A stretch of 64,000 bases of DNA from Myxococcota bacterium. Lineage in GTDB: Bacteria > Myxococcota_A > UBA9160 > UBA4427. Under the pieces are notes generated by a model that was not told where the DNA came from, did not search any database, and saw only the letters and a list, made by a program, of their open reading frames with translations. Location of the stretch: positions 1 through 64,000 of the forward strand of contig JANQEL010000235.1 of NCBI GenBank assembly GCA_028278345.1. The letters are read 5' to 3'. Shown here one piece after another: positions 54,714-62,624 of this stretch; positions within the stretch are counted from its first letter, which is position 1; each line of letters begins with the position of its first letter. Made by a program: the position numbers and the translations under genes.

Positions 54714-57700
54714 CTACGCCACGGCGGCCGCGAACGCTGCGAAGAGATCGCCCGGCAACGGCGTTTCGAGTTTCCAAGTAATCGCCATCGGCTTCTCCCC
54801 TTCGTGGCGCACGTAGGTCGCTGGCCCGAGAAACCAAAAGGCGCGGTCGTCCGCCCGCTCTCGGGCGAACAGCATTATCGACGTGCCCATCGCCACGTGA
54901 TCTCGATAGCGGCGCCCAGTGTCGCTTTCTTCTCTTACCACACCCTGGCTTTCCCAATGGATCAACTCGGCGTTGATTGCGTAGTCGCGATAGCGTGTGG
55001 TAGGTGAGAACTGACCGGTTGTCTTGTCGAGCGTGAAGGCCGCCAGGTCGACCTTCGCGTTCGGGAGCCAACGGACACCGGTTTGCCACGCTGGAACTTT
55101 GGTACGCGGCTCTGGATCGAAAGCGGCGAGAATTTCGATCCGAGTGTATCGAGCGTGAATTTGGAGAGGGACGTCGGGTCGGTTGGCCAAACGGCTGTGT
55201 TGGTGGTCGGTTCGGCTAGACAACACATCGAACAACTCGATGAGTTCGTCTCGAACTTGGGGGTGTCGCCAGAGCCGCTCGAGTCCAAACTCGAGAGAAT
55301 CATTCTTACCGACCACCTGATCGCAGATCGACGCTGCGAGCATCCTTGCGGTACGCGCTTCGCGTGAGTGAGCGTCTTCGAACCTTGGTGGAGAGTTGCG
55401 CCGCAGTAGGCCGCGATACGCGTCGAGCCGCATCGCATCGTCGACGTGAAGCATCCGTCCGCACGCGCGAGCCAACCTTTCCTCGTCGGGGCCGGGGGAC
55501 TTGACCGCAAGCCCGGCGTCTTTCAGTTGAGACCAGCTCCGACTCGTTCGGTAGATATCGTCCAACTCCAATCCGGAGTGCTCCAGAAAGCTGGATAGCG
55601 TGTCGTGGCCTTCAGCGGCCAAGCTGCGCAGCTCAGCGATCTTGCGGGTCCAGTTGTCGGGCACTGAATCACGGATACTCTGGAGCACGATCTCGCGTGC
55701 CACTGGCGCGAGTTCCATATGACAACCCGCCGGAAGGAACGGGAAACCGCCCTTGACCTGTTGCTGAATGTGCGAGCGTGAACCCCCGAGCAGTGCCTGC
55801 AACCTCCTATGAAACCGAAACTCGCGGCGGTGCTGACCTATGAAGTCGAGTATCAGGCAGCCTGCCTTGTTGCCTACTTTGCGAAGGCCGCGACCGAGCT
55901 GCTGCAAGAACAGAACCGGGCTGTCGGTTGGACGCAATAGCAGAAGCGTGTCTACGTTCGGTAGGTCAACGCCTTCATTGAACAAGTCGACCGAAAACAG
56001 CATGCTGATCTCGCCCCGGGTGAGCTTCGCGAGAGCCTTGGCGCGCTCATCTCTTGGGCTGTCACCCCATAAGGCAATCGCGGGAACACCGTTCTCGTTG
56101 AAGACACGTGCCATGAATCTCGCGTGATCGATGCTCACGCAGAACCCAAGTGCGCTCATTGCTCGGGTATCGTCCACTCGTTGCTCGAGCTGACTTAGGA
56201 CCAAGCGCGCCCAAGTGTCGTTGGCAGTGTAAATGTTCGTCAGGCCATCGACGTCGTAGCCCTTGCCCCGAGTGAAACCGACTCCGGTCAGATCGGAACC
56301 GTCGTGGATGCCGTAGTACTCGAATGGCACCAGGCGACTCTGATCGATCGCGTCCCAGAGCCGCAGCTCCGCTGAAATGCGGCCGTGGAACCAGTCGAGG
56401 ATCGGGAGGCTGTCGGTTCGCTCGGGTGTCGCAGTGAGCCCAAGCAACTCGCGCGGCTTTACGCGATCGAGGAGAGCAGAGTAGGAGCTCGCAGCACCGT
56501 GGTGCACTTCGTCAACGATCACGACATCGAAGTGTTCGGGGTCGAGATGCTCGAGTCCCGCTGCGCTCAGGCTCTGAATCGACGCGAAAACGTGTTCCCA
56601 TCTTTCCGGGCGTCTCCCTGCGACCCAAAGTTCGCCAAACTCGGGGTCTCGAATCGCATGACGAAACGTGAGAAGACTTTGGTTCAGGATTTCGAAGGTG
56701 TGAGCAACGAAGAGTAGTCGCGAACGAGGCAAGCGGTCACGCAACCGCGCGTAGTCGATAGCTGCCATCACAGTCTTTCCGGTACCAGTGGCGGCGACGA
56801 GCAGGTTCTGATGTTGGCCGCGCGTTCGCGCCACTGCGATCTGCTCGAGCAAGCGTTCCTGAAACGGATAAAGCCTGATATCGAGTGGTGAGAGTGAGGT
56901 AAAGCCGGCCTTCTCTTCAGTTTGAGTTCGCTGAGCGTACTCGTCCGAATCAAAGCGCTCGAAGTCCCCGCCTTCCCAGTAGGATTCAAACACGGCTGCC
57001 ATCTTGTCGACGACGGGTGCATTGCGGGCTCCCGATACGCGGATGTTCCACTCGAGCCCGGTTCGCTGTGCTTGATGGGTGAGGTTCGATGAGCCGATGT
57101 ACGCTGTCGACATGTTGCCGGCTCGGTGAAAAAGCCAAGCCTTGGCGTGCAGTCGCGTTCCGGTCGTGTCGTACGAAACCCGGATATCGGCTCCGGCTTC
57201 CCTCAGCTCCTCGAGAGCCCGGAGCTCGGTCGAGTTGGTATAGGTCGTCGTTAGTATGCGAAGAGGGTGACCTGCTTCGCAGTGCCGACGGAGTCCAGCG
57301 AGAAGCGGCCGAATACCCGATCGCCTGATGAATGCCATGACGATGTCTATCCGCTGCGCGGACTGAATCTCGGTTCCGAGCTGGTGACCTACACCCGGCT
57401 CGCCTCGCGAGTTTGTGAGTAGAGTGGTGTCGAGTAGTGGAATTAGCGGCTGTTGTACGGCTTGCTCGGATCCATCGGGGTTGCGGTCGAGAATGGCCTC
57501 GAGCACCGACCTCTCCAGAACTGGTGCTTCCCCGAGAAGGCTCTCGTCATCGATCTGGTTCGCGAGAACCGCGACGAGTTTTCGGGCGAGGGTGAGCCCC
57601 CGCTCGACGCGATTCTTCTCGTCCAGGCCGTCGATGGCGGTCTGAACGACTCTCGACAGGTGCAGCGCAAGCCGGTCGCCGGCCTCTGCTCGGCGAAGCG

Positions 57701-57794
57701 GACCTCGCGCGACGTACGTCGAGTCGTCGATGTCTGCGAGTTCCGATTCAAGTGAATCGGTAACCAATCGCTCGTATAAGCCGCGGGTCTTCAC
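54714..57794 (-). CDS. PLD nuclease-SF2 helicase-DUF3427 protein
   Basis: The 1026-residue product has an HKD nuclease domain (residues about 125-280, 'RLHAKAWLF' with His216 and Lys218, and 'IGSSNLT' at 233-239). It then has an SF2 helicase: 'AATGTGKT' at 334-341, DEVH in 'VIVDEVHHG', 'LGLTATPERTD', and 'FNEGVDLPNVDTLLLLRP' with 'QQLGRGLR'. The C-terminal third matches DUF3427-type proteins ('LIHWESQGVVREESDTG', 'SIMLFARERADD'). Proteins of this layout are common in defence islands and probably cut or degrade foreign DNA after ATP-driven tracking. It is a single-gene unit convergent with the zinc-ribbon gene. Confidence 0.93.
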   Translation of the reverse strand: MKTRGLYERLVTDSLESELADIDDSTYVARGPLRRAEAGDRLALHLSRVVQTAIDGLDEKNRVERGLTLARKLVAVLANQIDDESLLGEAPVLERSVLEAILDRNPDGSEQAVQQPLIPLLDTTLLTNSRGEPGVGHQLGTEIQSAQRIDIVMAFIRRSGIRPLLAGLRRHCEAGHPLRILTTTYTNSTELRALEELREAGADIRVSYDTTGTRLHAKAWLFHRAGNMSTAYIGSSNLTHQAQRTGLEWNIRVSGARNAPVVDKMAAVFESYWEGGDFERFDSDEYAQRTQTEEKAGFTSLSPLDIRLYPFQERLLEQIAVARTRGQHQNLLVAATGTGKTVMAAIDYARLRDRLPRSRLLFVAHTFEILNQSLLTFRHAIRDPEFGELWVAGRRPERWEHVFASIQSLSAAGLEHLDPEHFDVVIVDEVHHGAASSYSALLDRVKPRELLGLTATPERTDSLPILDWFHGRISAELRLWDAIDQSRLVPFEYYGIHDGSDLTGVGFTRGKGYDVDGLTNIYTANDTWARLVLSQLEQRVDDTRAMSALGFCVSIDHARFMARVFNENGVPAIALWGDSPRDERAKALAKLTRGEISMLFSVDLFNEGVDLPNVDTLLLLRPTDSPVLFLQQLGRGLRKVGNKAGCLILDFIGQHRREFRFHRRLQALLGGSRSHIQQQVKGGFPFLPAGCHMELAPVAREIVLQSIRDSVPDNWTRKIAELRSLAAEGHDTLSSFLEHSGLELDDIYRTSRSWSQLKDAGLAVKSPGPDEERLARACGRMLHVDDAMRLDAYRGLLRRNSPPRFEDAHSREARTARMLAASICDQVVGKNDSLEFGLERLWRHPQVRDELIELFDVLSSRTDHQHSRLANRPDVPLQIHARYTRIEILAAFDPEPRTKVPAWQTGVRWLPNAKVDLAAFTLDKTTGQFSPTTRYRDYAINAELIHWESQGVVREESDTGRRYRDHVAMGTSIMLFARERADDRAFWFLGPATYVRHEGEKPMAITWKLETPLPGDLFAAFAAAVA

Positions 57795-58021
57795 TGCCAG
57801 AGCCTAGCCGCTGAAGCGACGATCTCGCTTGCGACCCGCAAATCTGGTGGGTGCAGCACCCTTGTGAAGTGATCTGGTGGTTGCATAGGCACGCAAAGTA
57901 GTGCCGGCCGCGGCTGGCCTAGTGTCTCCGTGGAAGTTTGCACAGTCCTCAAGTAGGAGTTCGCTACGCCGGCCACTCCGGCCCCAGAAACACCTCCGCG
58001 GTATGCCACTCGATGAACTCT

Positions 58022-58864
58022 TCAGACGGCGTTGCCTTCGGGTCGATCGGCGGGGGCGACGTCTCGCCCCCGAAGCCCAATGATCCACTCATCCACCTGG
58101 CTTCCGCCTCGGACGTGCTGCGAGACCCGGATCGTCTTCTCGTTCGATAGACTGAGCGCACCGCGATCGAGGGCCTTGTGGTGGATCGAGCACAGCAACA
58201 GGCCGTTTTCAGGCTCGTCGGGTCCACCATGTGCATGCCACTTGATGTGTGCCGCTTCGAGCGCCAGGGATGCACCACCAAGGCGTCCATCGAAGCCGCA
58301 CATCGCGCAGCGCTGTTGGTAGAGGCGAATGAGCGATTCGCGGAACTCGGGCGAACGCGTGCTGCGTGTCGTCGTGTCGACGACCCAGGGCATCCCAACG
58401 GCGTCGAGCAGGTCTTCATGCATCGAGGGTGGAAAGTGTTCATCGAGGATCCGGGCTGCGATTCGATTGACGATCGAGGGATCGTCGGAAAGCGCGCGAA
58501 AGACGTCTTCTGCAAAGCCGCCGGTGGCACGTGCTTCTCGAAGTACCGCAGGTGGGACATCGCCCGTTCGCATGCGGTCGCCGCGGAGTTCGATCGCGCG
58601 CTCGCGCTGAGGGATATCCCAGAAGGCCCCATCGTTCTGGAGGCGCCAGAACGGGTACTCGAGGTGGACCGACTTGCCGCCGTGGCCGAAGTCAACAAGC
58701 AGCTGGGAAAGAGCCTCGTGAACCTTCTCGTACGGTTGCTGCCGCGGCTCGCCACGCTGCACTGCAGCGAGCGCCCAGAGCAGAAGCAGCGGCTTGTGCG
58801 GCGCGCGGCGATCCCCCTGCTTCCAGACTTCAACGTTGAGGAGGGGGCGAAGGAACTCGTCCAT
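58022..58864 (-). CDS. Phosphorothioate-type (ScoMcrA-like) HNH restriction enzyme, frameshifted at its end
   Basis: Residues about 1-160 match the sulfur-binding domain family ('RAPHKPLLLLWALAAVQRGE', 'LEYPFWRLQNDGAFWDI', 'ILDEHFPPSMHEDLLDAVG'). Residues about 185-245 are an HNH nuclease (CAMCGF, 'LEAAHIKWHAHGGPDEPENG', 'LLCSIHHKALDRG'). Such enzymes restrict DNA whose backbone carries phosphorothioate. The reading frame ends early at 58022. The expected C-terminus ('PSEEFIEWHTAEVF') continues in another frame to 57964, so an indel lies near the G5 run at 58052-58056. The protein lacks only the last about 25 native residues, and activity may survive. It could also be a base-calling error. 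Confidence 0.85.
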   Translation of the reverse strand: MDEFLRPLLNVEVWKQGDRRAPHKPLLLLWALAAVQRGEPRQQPYEKVHEALSQLLVDFGHGGKSVHLEYPFWRLQNDGAFWDIPQRERAIELRGDRMRTGDVPPAVLREARATGGFAEDVFRALSDDPSIVNRIAARILDEHFPPSMHEDLLDAVGMPWVVDTTTRSTRSPEFRESLIRLYQQRCAMCGFDGRLGGASLALEAAHIKWHAHGGPDEPENGLLLCSIHHKALDRGALSLSNEKTIRVSQHVRGGSQVDEWIIGLRGRDVAPADRPEGNAV

Positions 58865-59014
58865 CTGGGAATGTTACACACAGAAGACCAAGCCCCGGGA
58901 GCCCATGACTGGAACCCCCATCTCTCGCGCGAGCACCCGCACCTTCCAGCTTCGCCCCCTGCACTGCGTCCGATTCGAGATAGAGTGGCCTCGATTCCCG
59001 CGTGAAGGAGGCAC

Positions 59015-59590
59015 ATGCAGCCGCGTCAGAAAGCAGCCGATGTCCTCGCACGCCTGGTCACGCCGCAACCGCTGAGCACGACGGCGTCCGATTTCTGCAG
59101 CGCGCTGAACCAGTTCTCCGGCAACCTGACGGGCGACCCGTATCGCGATGTCGACCGCGTTGCATCGGAGTTGCACCCGAACGCCGCTGTGTTTCTCGGT
59201 ATGCATGGGTCGACGTGTCGCATGTACGGAGCGTTGCAGTTCGATACCTCACAGGAGGCGTCGATCACGCTCCTCGTCACCAAGGGGTCCCTCGATGCTC
59301 TCGACCCAGGCTTGTTCGGCCAATCGGGCCCGGACATCGGAAACAGGCTTCTCGTGGCACGAATGCTGGACATCGCGATCAGCACGCTGCGAGAGCGTGG
59401 GGTGCGCTATCTCGTCAACGAGCCTTTCGATGAGCGCGTGGCCAGGATCTACCGACGCATGGGGTTCGTCGATCGATCCGAGAACTCCCAGCTGCTCGAC
59501 CTGAACGATTCAGTCAGCCTCGAGCGGGCGTTCGAGTTCGTAGCGCAAGCCTACGAGGAGCACGGCCTCGCTTTGACTAGCCCGCCTTGA
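59015..59590 (+). CDS. GNAT-like protein
   Basis: The ATG at 59015 follows AAGGAGG by 4 bases, a strong ribosome site. The 191-residue product ends in a GNAT acetyltransferase-like region: 'NRLLVARMLDIAISTLRERG', then 'VRYLVNEPFDERVARIYRRMGF', quoted in parts (ARIYRRMGF is the typical acetyl-CoA end of the fold). The N-terminal half is unrecognised. It ends 14 bases inside the convergent gene that follows. Confidence 0.75.
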   Translation: MQPRQKAADVLARLVTPQPLSTTASDFCSALNQFSGNLTGDPYRDVDRVASELHPNAAVFLGMHGSTCRMYGALQFDTSQEASITLLVTKGSLDALDPGLFGQSGPDIGNRLLVARMLDIAISTLRERGVRYLVNEPFDERVARIYRRMGFVDRSENSQLLDLNDSVSLERAFEFVAQAYEEHGLALTSPP

Positions 59591-60032
59591 GGGTCGCCTT
59601 TTCGAGCTCGAACTCGAACTGCCTGGTGATCTCGTCGGCCTCGACCTTCTGCAACGTCCCCGCGTTGCTGGTGCGAAAAGAACCGATCCAGTCCGGTTCG
59701 GCAAAGCCGGGAACGCGCCGCGCGAGCACCTCCACTGCGAGCGACTCCCGATGGAGCCAGTAGGCGGGTGCTGCGTCCTCGGCGGTGTCGATGATCGGAG
59801 ACCCCGAAGCCACCAGCCGATGCGACTCCTCCAATAATTCCATCCACGCCTGGATGGCCTCCGGAGTTTGCTCACGCATGGCACGCCGACGTGCCGCATT
59901 GGTGAGGGTCACGACTGCCTCGATGTCGCCCGCGATGGCGAGGGAATCATGCCCGGCCTGCCGCGCAAGTTCGCGCATCTCACTGGGTTTGGGCAGATCC
60001 GCAAACAGCGCCTTGTCGTTGGACTCAGCCAT
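59577..60032 (-). CDS. Hypothetical helical protein
   Basis: The 151-residue product is helical and soluble, with no recognised family. GGAG lies 6 bases before its ATG. Features are 'ELARQAGHDSLAIAGDIEAV' near the N-terminus and an acidic C-terminus. Its 3' end overlaps the GNAT-like gene on the other strand by 14 bases. Confidence 0.7.
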   Translation of the reverse strand: MAESNDKALFADLPKPSEMRELARQAGHDSLAIAGDIEAVVTLTNAARRRAMREQTPEAIQAWMELLEESHRLVASGSPIIDTAEDAAPAYWLHRESLAVEVLARRVPGFAEPDWIGSFRTSNAGTLQKVEADEITRQFEFELEKATLKAG

Positions 60033-60168
60033 GGGGTCTCCTTTGCCTCATATACACTGAACGCCATGGCAGGGGGAAAAGTGACAAGGCTCCCCCGGAT
60101 TGCCTGGATTTGCATACACGCGACGCACAGCTTGAGGCAGAAATGCCGGTAACATCTCGTTCTTTGGG

Positions 60169-60951
60169 ATGAAATTCGTGACGAACGAAGTGCAGGGCGA
60201 AATCGTCGATCTCTCCGTGAGGCTCGCTGAGGCGGGCCTTGGCGAGGAGAGTAGCGCGGCCCAGATCAGCGCGGCGGTCGCGAAAGCCGGCCTTTCTGCG
60301 GCACACGGCGAGTTCGTCGGTCGGATGCTGTCGCAGGAAGCGAGTGGCCAGGCCGGCGGGCCGGGCACGGCGGCTCGGGTTGCGTTCCTCATCCTGCTCC
60401 TACGTGAAGGGTCGGCGACCTCTCAACTCGTACGCAGGGTCGCAAGCGTCGCCCATCGACGCATGGCGGGCGCCCTCGAGCCATATGTCGACCCCGACGA
60501 CTTCGACTCCCTGGCCCTGGCCAAATGCTTCACCTTCGCGACCCGGTACTTCGCGCCTCCACGCTCGATTGTCGAGGGAAACCTCGCGGGCTTCCTGGCC
60601 GCAGTGTTCAAGAACATGGCGATTGGCGAAGCGCGCCGTCTTGCAGGCCGCCCTGTAGCGAGTGCCCCTGATCCACTCGATGTCGATATCGAAGACCCAC
60701 GATCGGAGATCGAAGAGTTCGTTGCCCACGACGAGATACGGGTGGCGGCAGGCCTCGTTGCCAGACGCCACCCGGATTGGCCACTCGATATCGCAATGCA
60801 GATCCTGCTGGAACGATCTCCCCGAGCAGAAGCACTCGCACAAATCAACGAAAGACGGGCGGCAGCAGGGCAGGCGCCGTGGAGTTCGAATGCGCTCTCG
60901 AGTTTTTTGAGGCGCCTGCGCGCCGAACTGCGGGCGAGCATTTCGGAGTAG
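60169..60951 (+). CDS. Possible divergent sigma-factor-like protein
   Basis: The 260-residue product has a segment that recalls sigma-70 region 2 ('YVDPDDFDSLALAKCFTFATRYF', quoted in parts as VDPDDFDSLAL, then 'GFLAAVFKNMAIGEARRLAG'). It also has a C-terminal basic helix ('NALSSFLRRLRAELRASI') where region 4 would lie. These resemblances are weak, and the N-terminal 100 residues match nothing I know. No anti-sigma factor is adjacent. Confidence 0.65.
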   Translation: MKFVTNEVQGEIVDLSVRLAEAGLGEESSAAQISAAVAKAGLSAAHGEFVGRMLSQEASGQAGGPGTAARVAFLILLLREGSATSQLVRRVASVAHRRMAGALEPYVDPDDFDSLALAKCFTFATRYFAPPRSIVEGNLAGFLAAVFKNMAIGEARRLAGRPVASAPDPLDVDIEDPRSEIEEFVAHDEIRVAAGLVARRHPDWPLDIAMQILLERSPRAEALAQINERRAAAGQAPWSSNALSSFLRRLRAELRASISE

Positions 60952-61024
60952 GGTTGCTGCCGCTGGTGCTCGGCGAGCTTCAGAAAGCCGAGGGCGTGCG
61001 GTTCGAGGTCATCGAGGCGACTGG

Positions 61025-62443
61025 CTAGCGGTCGACGACCAGCTCTCCAAGCGCCCGATGTACCTCCATCATCGCAAGTGTGTCCCGCTCACAGTAGGCG
61101 AGCAGCGCCTTGCGAATTCTGGCCTCCTCCTCGTTGCTCACCGCTCCCGTCGCGATTCGAGCGAATGCCGCCGCTGCTGCGTTTCCCTCGGCCAGGTCGC
61201 CTAGGTCGTCATAGCGAATATCCGGGGCCAGCACGGGCCCGACGCGCTTGATCGAGAATGAGCCTCGAAGCTCCGCGAAGTAGATCGAGCGCTTGATCAG
61301 CGGGAACAAGTCGAAGAGCCGGCCCTGGATCCGAAGGAGTTCTTCCGCGCGAGCTGGGTTCTTCCGAGCCATCACCGAGAGCATCCGCTTCTCGAACGAG
61401 CTGTAGACGACGATGGGTGCATCATCCCGCGTGAGCTCGGCCAGGAGTGCTTCCGAAGTCTCGACGCTCGGTTCTTCATCGCCGCGCGCAAGAAACTCTC
61501 GATGCTCCACACCACCCCGCTCATCCAGCCGGTGAAGCGACCACTGAAACGGCAGCGTCTCGTACGGCCGTGTCCCTCGATAGATCGGAATGGCCGGCCC
61601 CAGAGCTTCGAAGTCGAGATACCATACGGGCGGCTCCGCGGGAGTGAGGTTTCCGGCGAGCGACCCGGCGACCCACGGTTTGCCTGTGCGCGCGGCTTCG
61701 AAACGGTGTGCCTGCAGGTCCGCATTAACGCGTTGCTGCGTGACGAACCACTCAGGCGCCTTTTCCTCGGTGCAGTGTTGCCAGAACTCGCATAGGTGCG
61801 GCTTCTTGCAACGCGATCCCGGTTCGACGTCAGGGCAGTCGGGTCGGCTCATCACTTCGTGCATGCGGGCTACGCGACCGCCGGTGCGCTCCAGCATGCC
61901 CTCGATCCTGGCCGTAAGATCGAATCGTGTAAAGAAGCGATTCCACTCCACGGTGTCCGACTCGAGCACATAATGATTGTCAACGAGGATCAATTCGACC
62001 GACGAAATCTCGACTCCGCACTCCCGAAGCACCCAGAGCTGCAGCTCCAGGTCGGGGAGGTGTTCATCCTTGACGCTGGTCGCGGACTTCACCTCTCGTA
62101 GGCCAAAGCGGCCGCCCTCGAGTCGTTCGAGGATGTCGACGCGAATGCGTACACCCTCATACTCGAACGCGGCCTCGAAGAGCGCGGGAACGGCGGGATC
62201 CGCCAGGAGCGCTTGCGTTCGCCCTATGGCGGATTCGAACCGATCGCTCGTTTCCTCGACGAGCACCCCGCCCGGGTACAGCTCATGCGCGGCCCGCCCG
62301 ACCTCGGTGCCTTGTTCCATCAGGCCCTGCTGCCCGGGCTCGGGTTCAGTGCCGAGTTTCGGCTGGTGGATCGACATCCACAGCTGCTTCTCGCACCGCA
62401 GGCCGTCGAGGTATCGGGACTTGGTGAGGTGTAGGCTCTTCAT
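61025..62443 (-). CDS. DUF2779 nuclease-like protein (Cas4-like plus RNase H-like domains)
   Basis: I place the start at the Met at 62443, where the conserved opening 'LTKSRYLDGLRCEKQLWM' begins; the frame is open upstream to 62560. The 472-residue product has a Cas4/RecB-like PD-(D/E)XK part ('GVRIRVDILERL', 'GLREVKSAT', 'LELQLWVL') with a four-cysteine cluster ('SRCKKPHLCEFWQHC' and the opening Cys) likely to hold iron-sulfur. A DUF2779 part follows, resembling a DEDD exonuclease ('VWYLDFEAL', 'VVYSSFEKRML', 'LAYCERDTLAMMEV'). Such proteins are found widely and have no settled role; DNA or RNA processing is likely. Confidence 0.9.
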   Translation of the reverse strand: MKSLHLTKSRYLDGLRCEKQLWMSIHQPKLGTEPEPGQQGLMEQGTEVGRAAHELYPGGVLVEETSDRFESAIGRTQALLADPAVPALFEAAFEYEGVRIRVDILERLEGGRFGLREVKSATSVKDEHLPDLELQLWVLRECGVEISSVELILVDNHYVLESDTVEWNRFFTRFDLTARIEGMLERTGGRVARMHEVMSRPDCPDVEPGSRCKKPHLCEFWQHCTEEKAPEWFVTQQRVNADLQAHRFEAARTGKPWVAGSLAGNLTPAEPPVWYLDFEALGPAIPIYRGTRPYETLPFQWSLHRLDERGGVEHREFLARGDEEPSVETSEALLAELTRDDAPIVVYSSFEKRMLSVMARKNPARAEELLRIQGRLFDLFPLIKRSIYFAELRGSFSIKRVGPVLAPDIRYDDLGDLAEGNAAAAAFARIATGAVSNEEEARIRKALLAYCERDTLAMMEVHRALGELVVDR

Positions 62444-62624
62444 GGAATCCAGTCGACCTCCTCCGCAGATGATCGCAGCGAAGTGACCGCGCGGCGCTCC
62501 GAGGAGCTTGCCGGCCGACATCGGCGCGTTGAGGACCTGGCTTTCGGAGCACGATGACACCCGTCAGCCCGCTACGCTCTTCCCGTCCCTGTCCTCTTTC
62601 CCCGACCCGGACCGATCTCCCCCC

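Noticed and set aside
57964-59016. 350-codon minus-strand frame as an independent gene
   Set aside because: Only its last about 30 codons are protein-like, and these are the displaced tail of the HNH enzyme in the other frame.
60952-61028. Tail of a reading frame with GLLPLVLGELQKAEG
   Set aside because: It has no start of its own outside the upstream gene, and lies between two convergent genes; too short to support as a gene.
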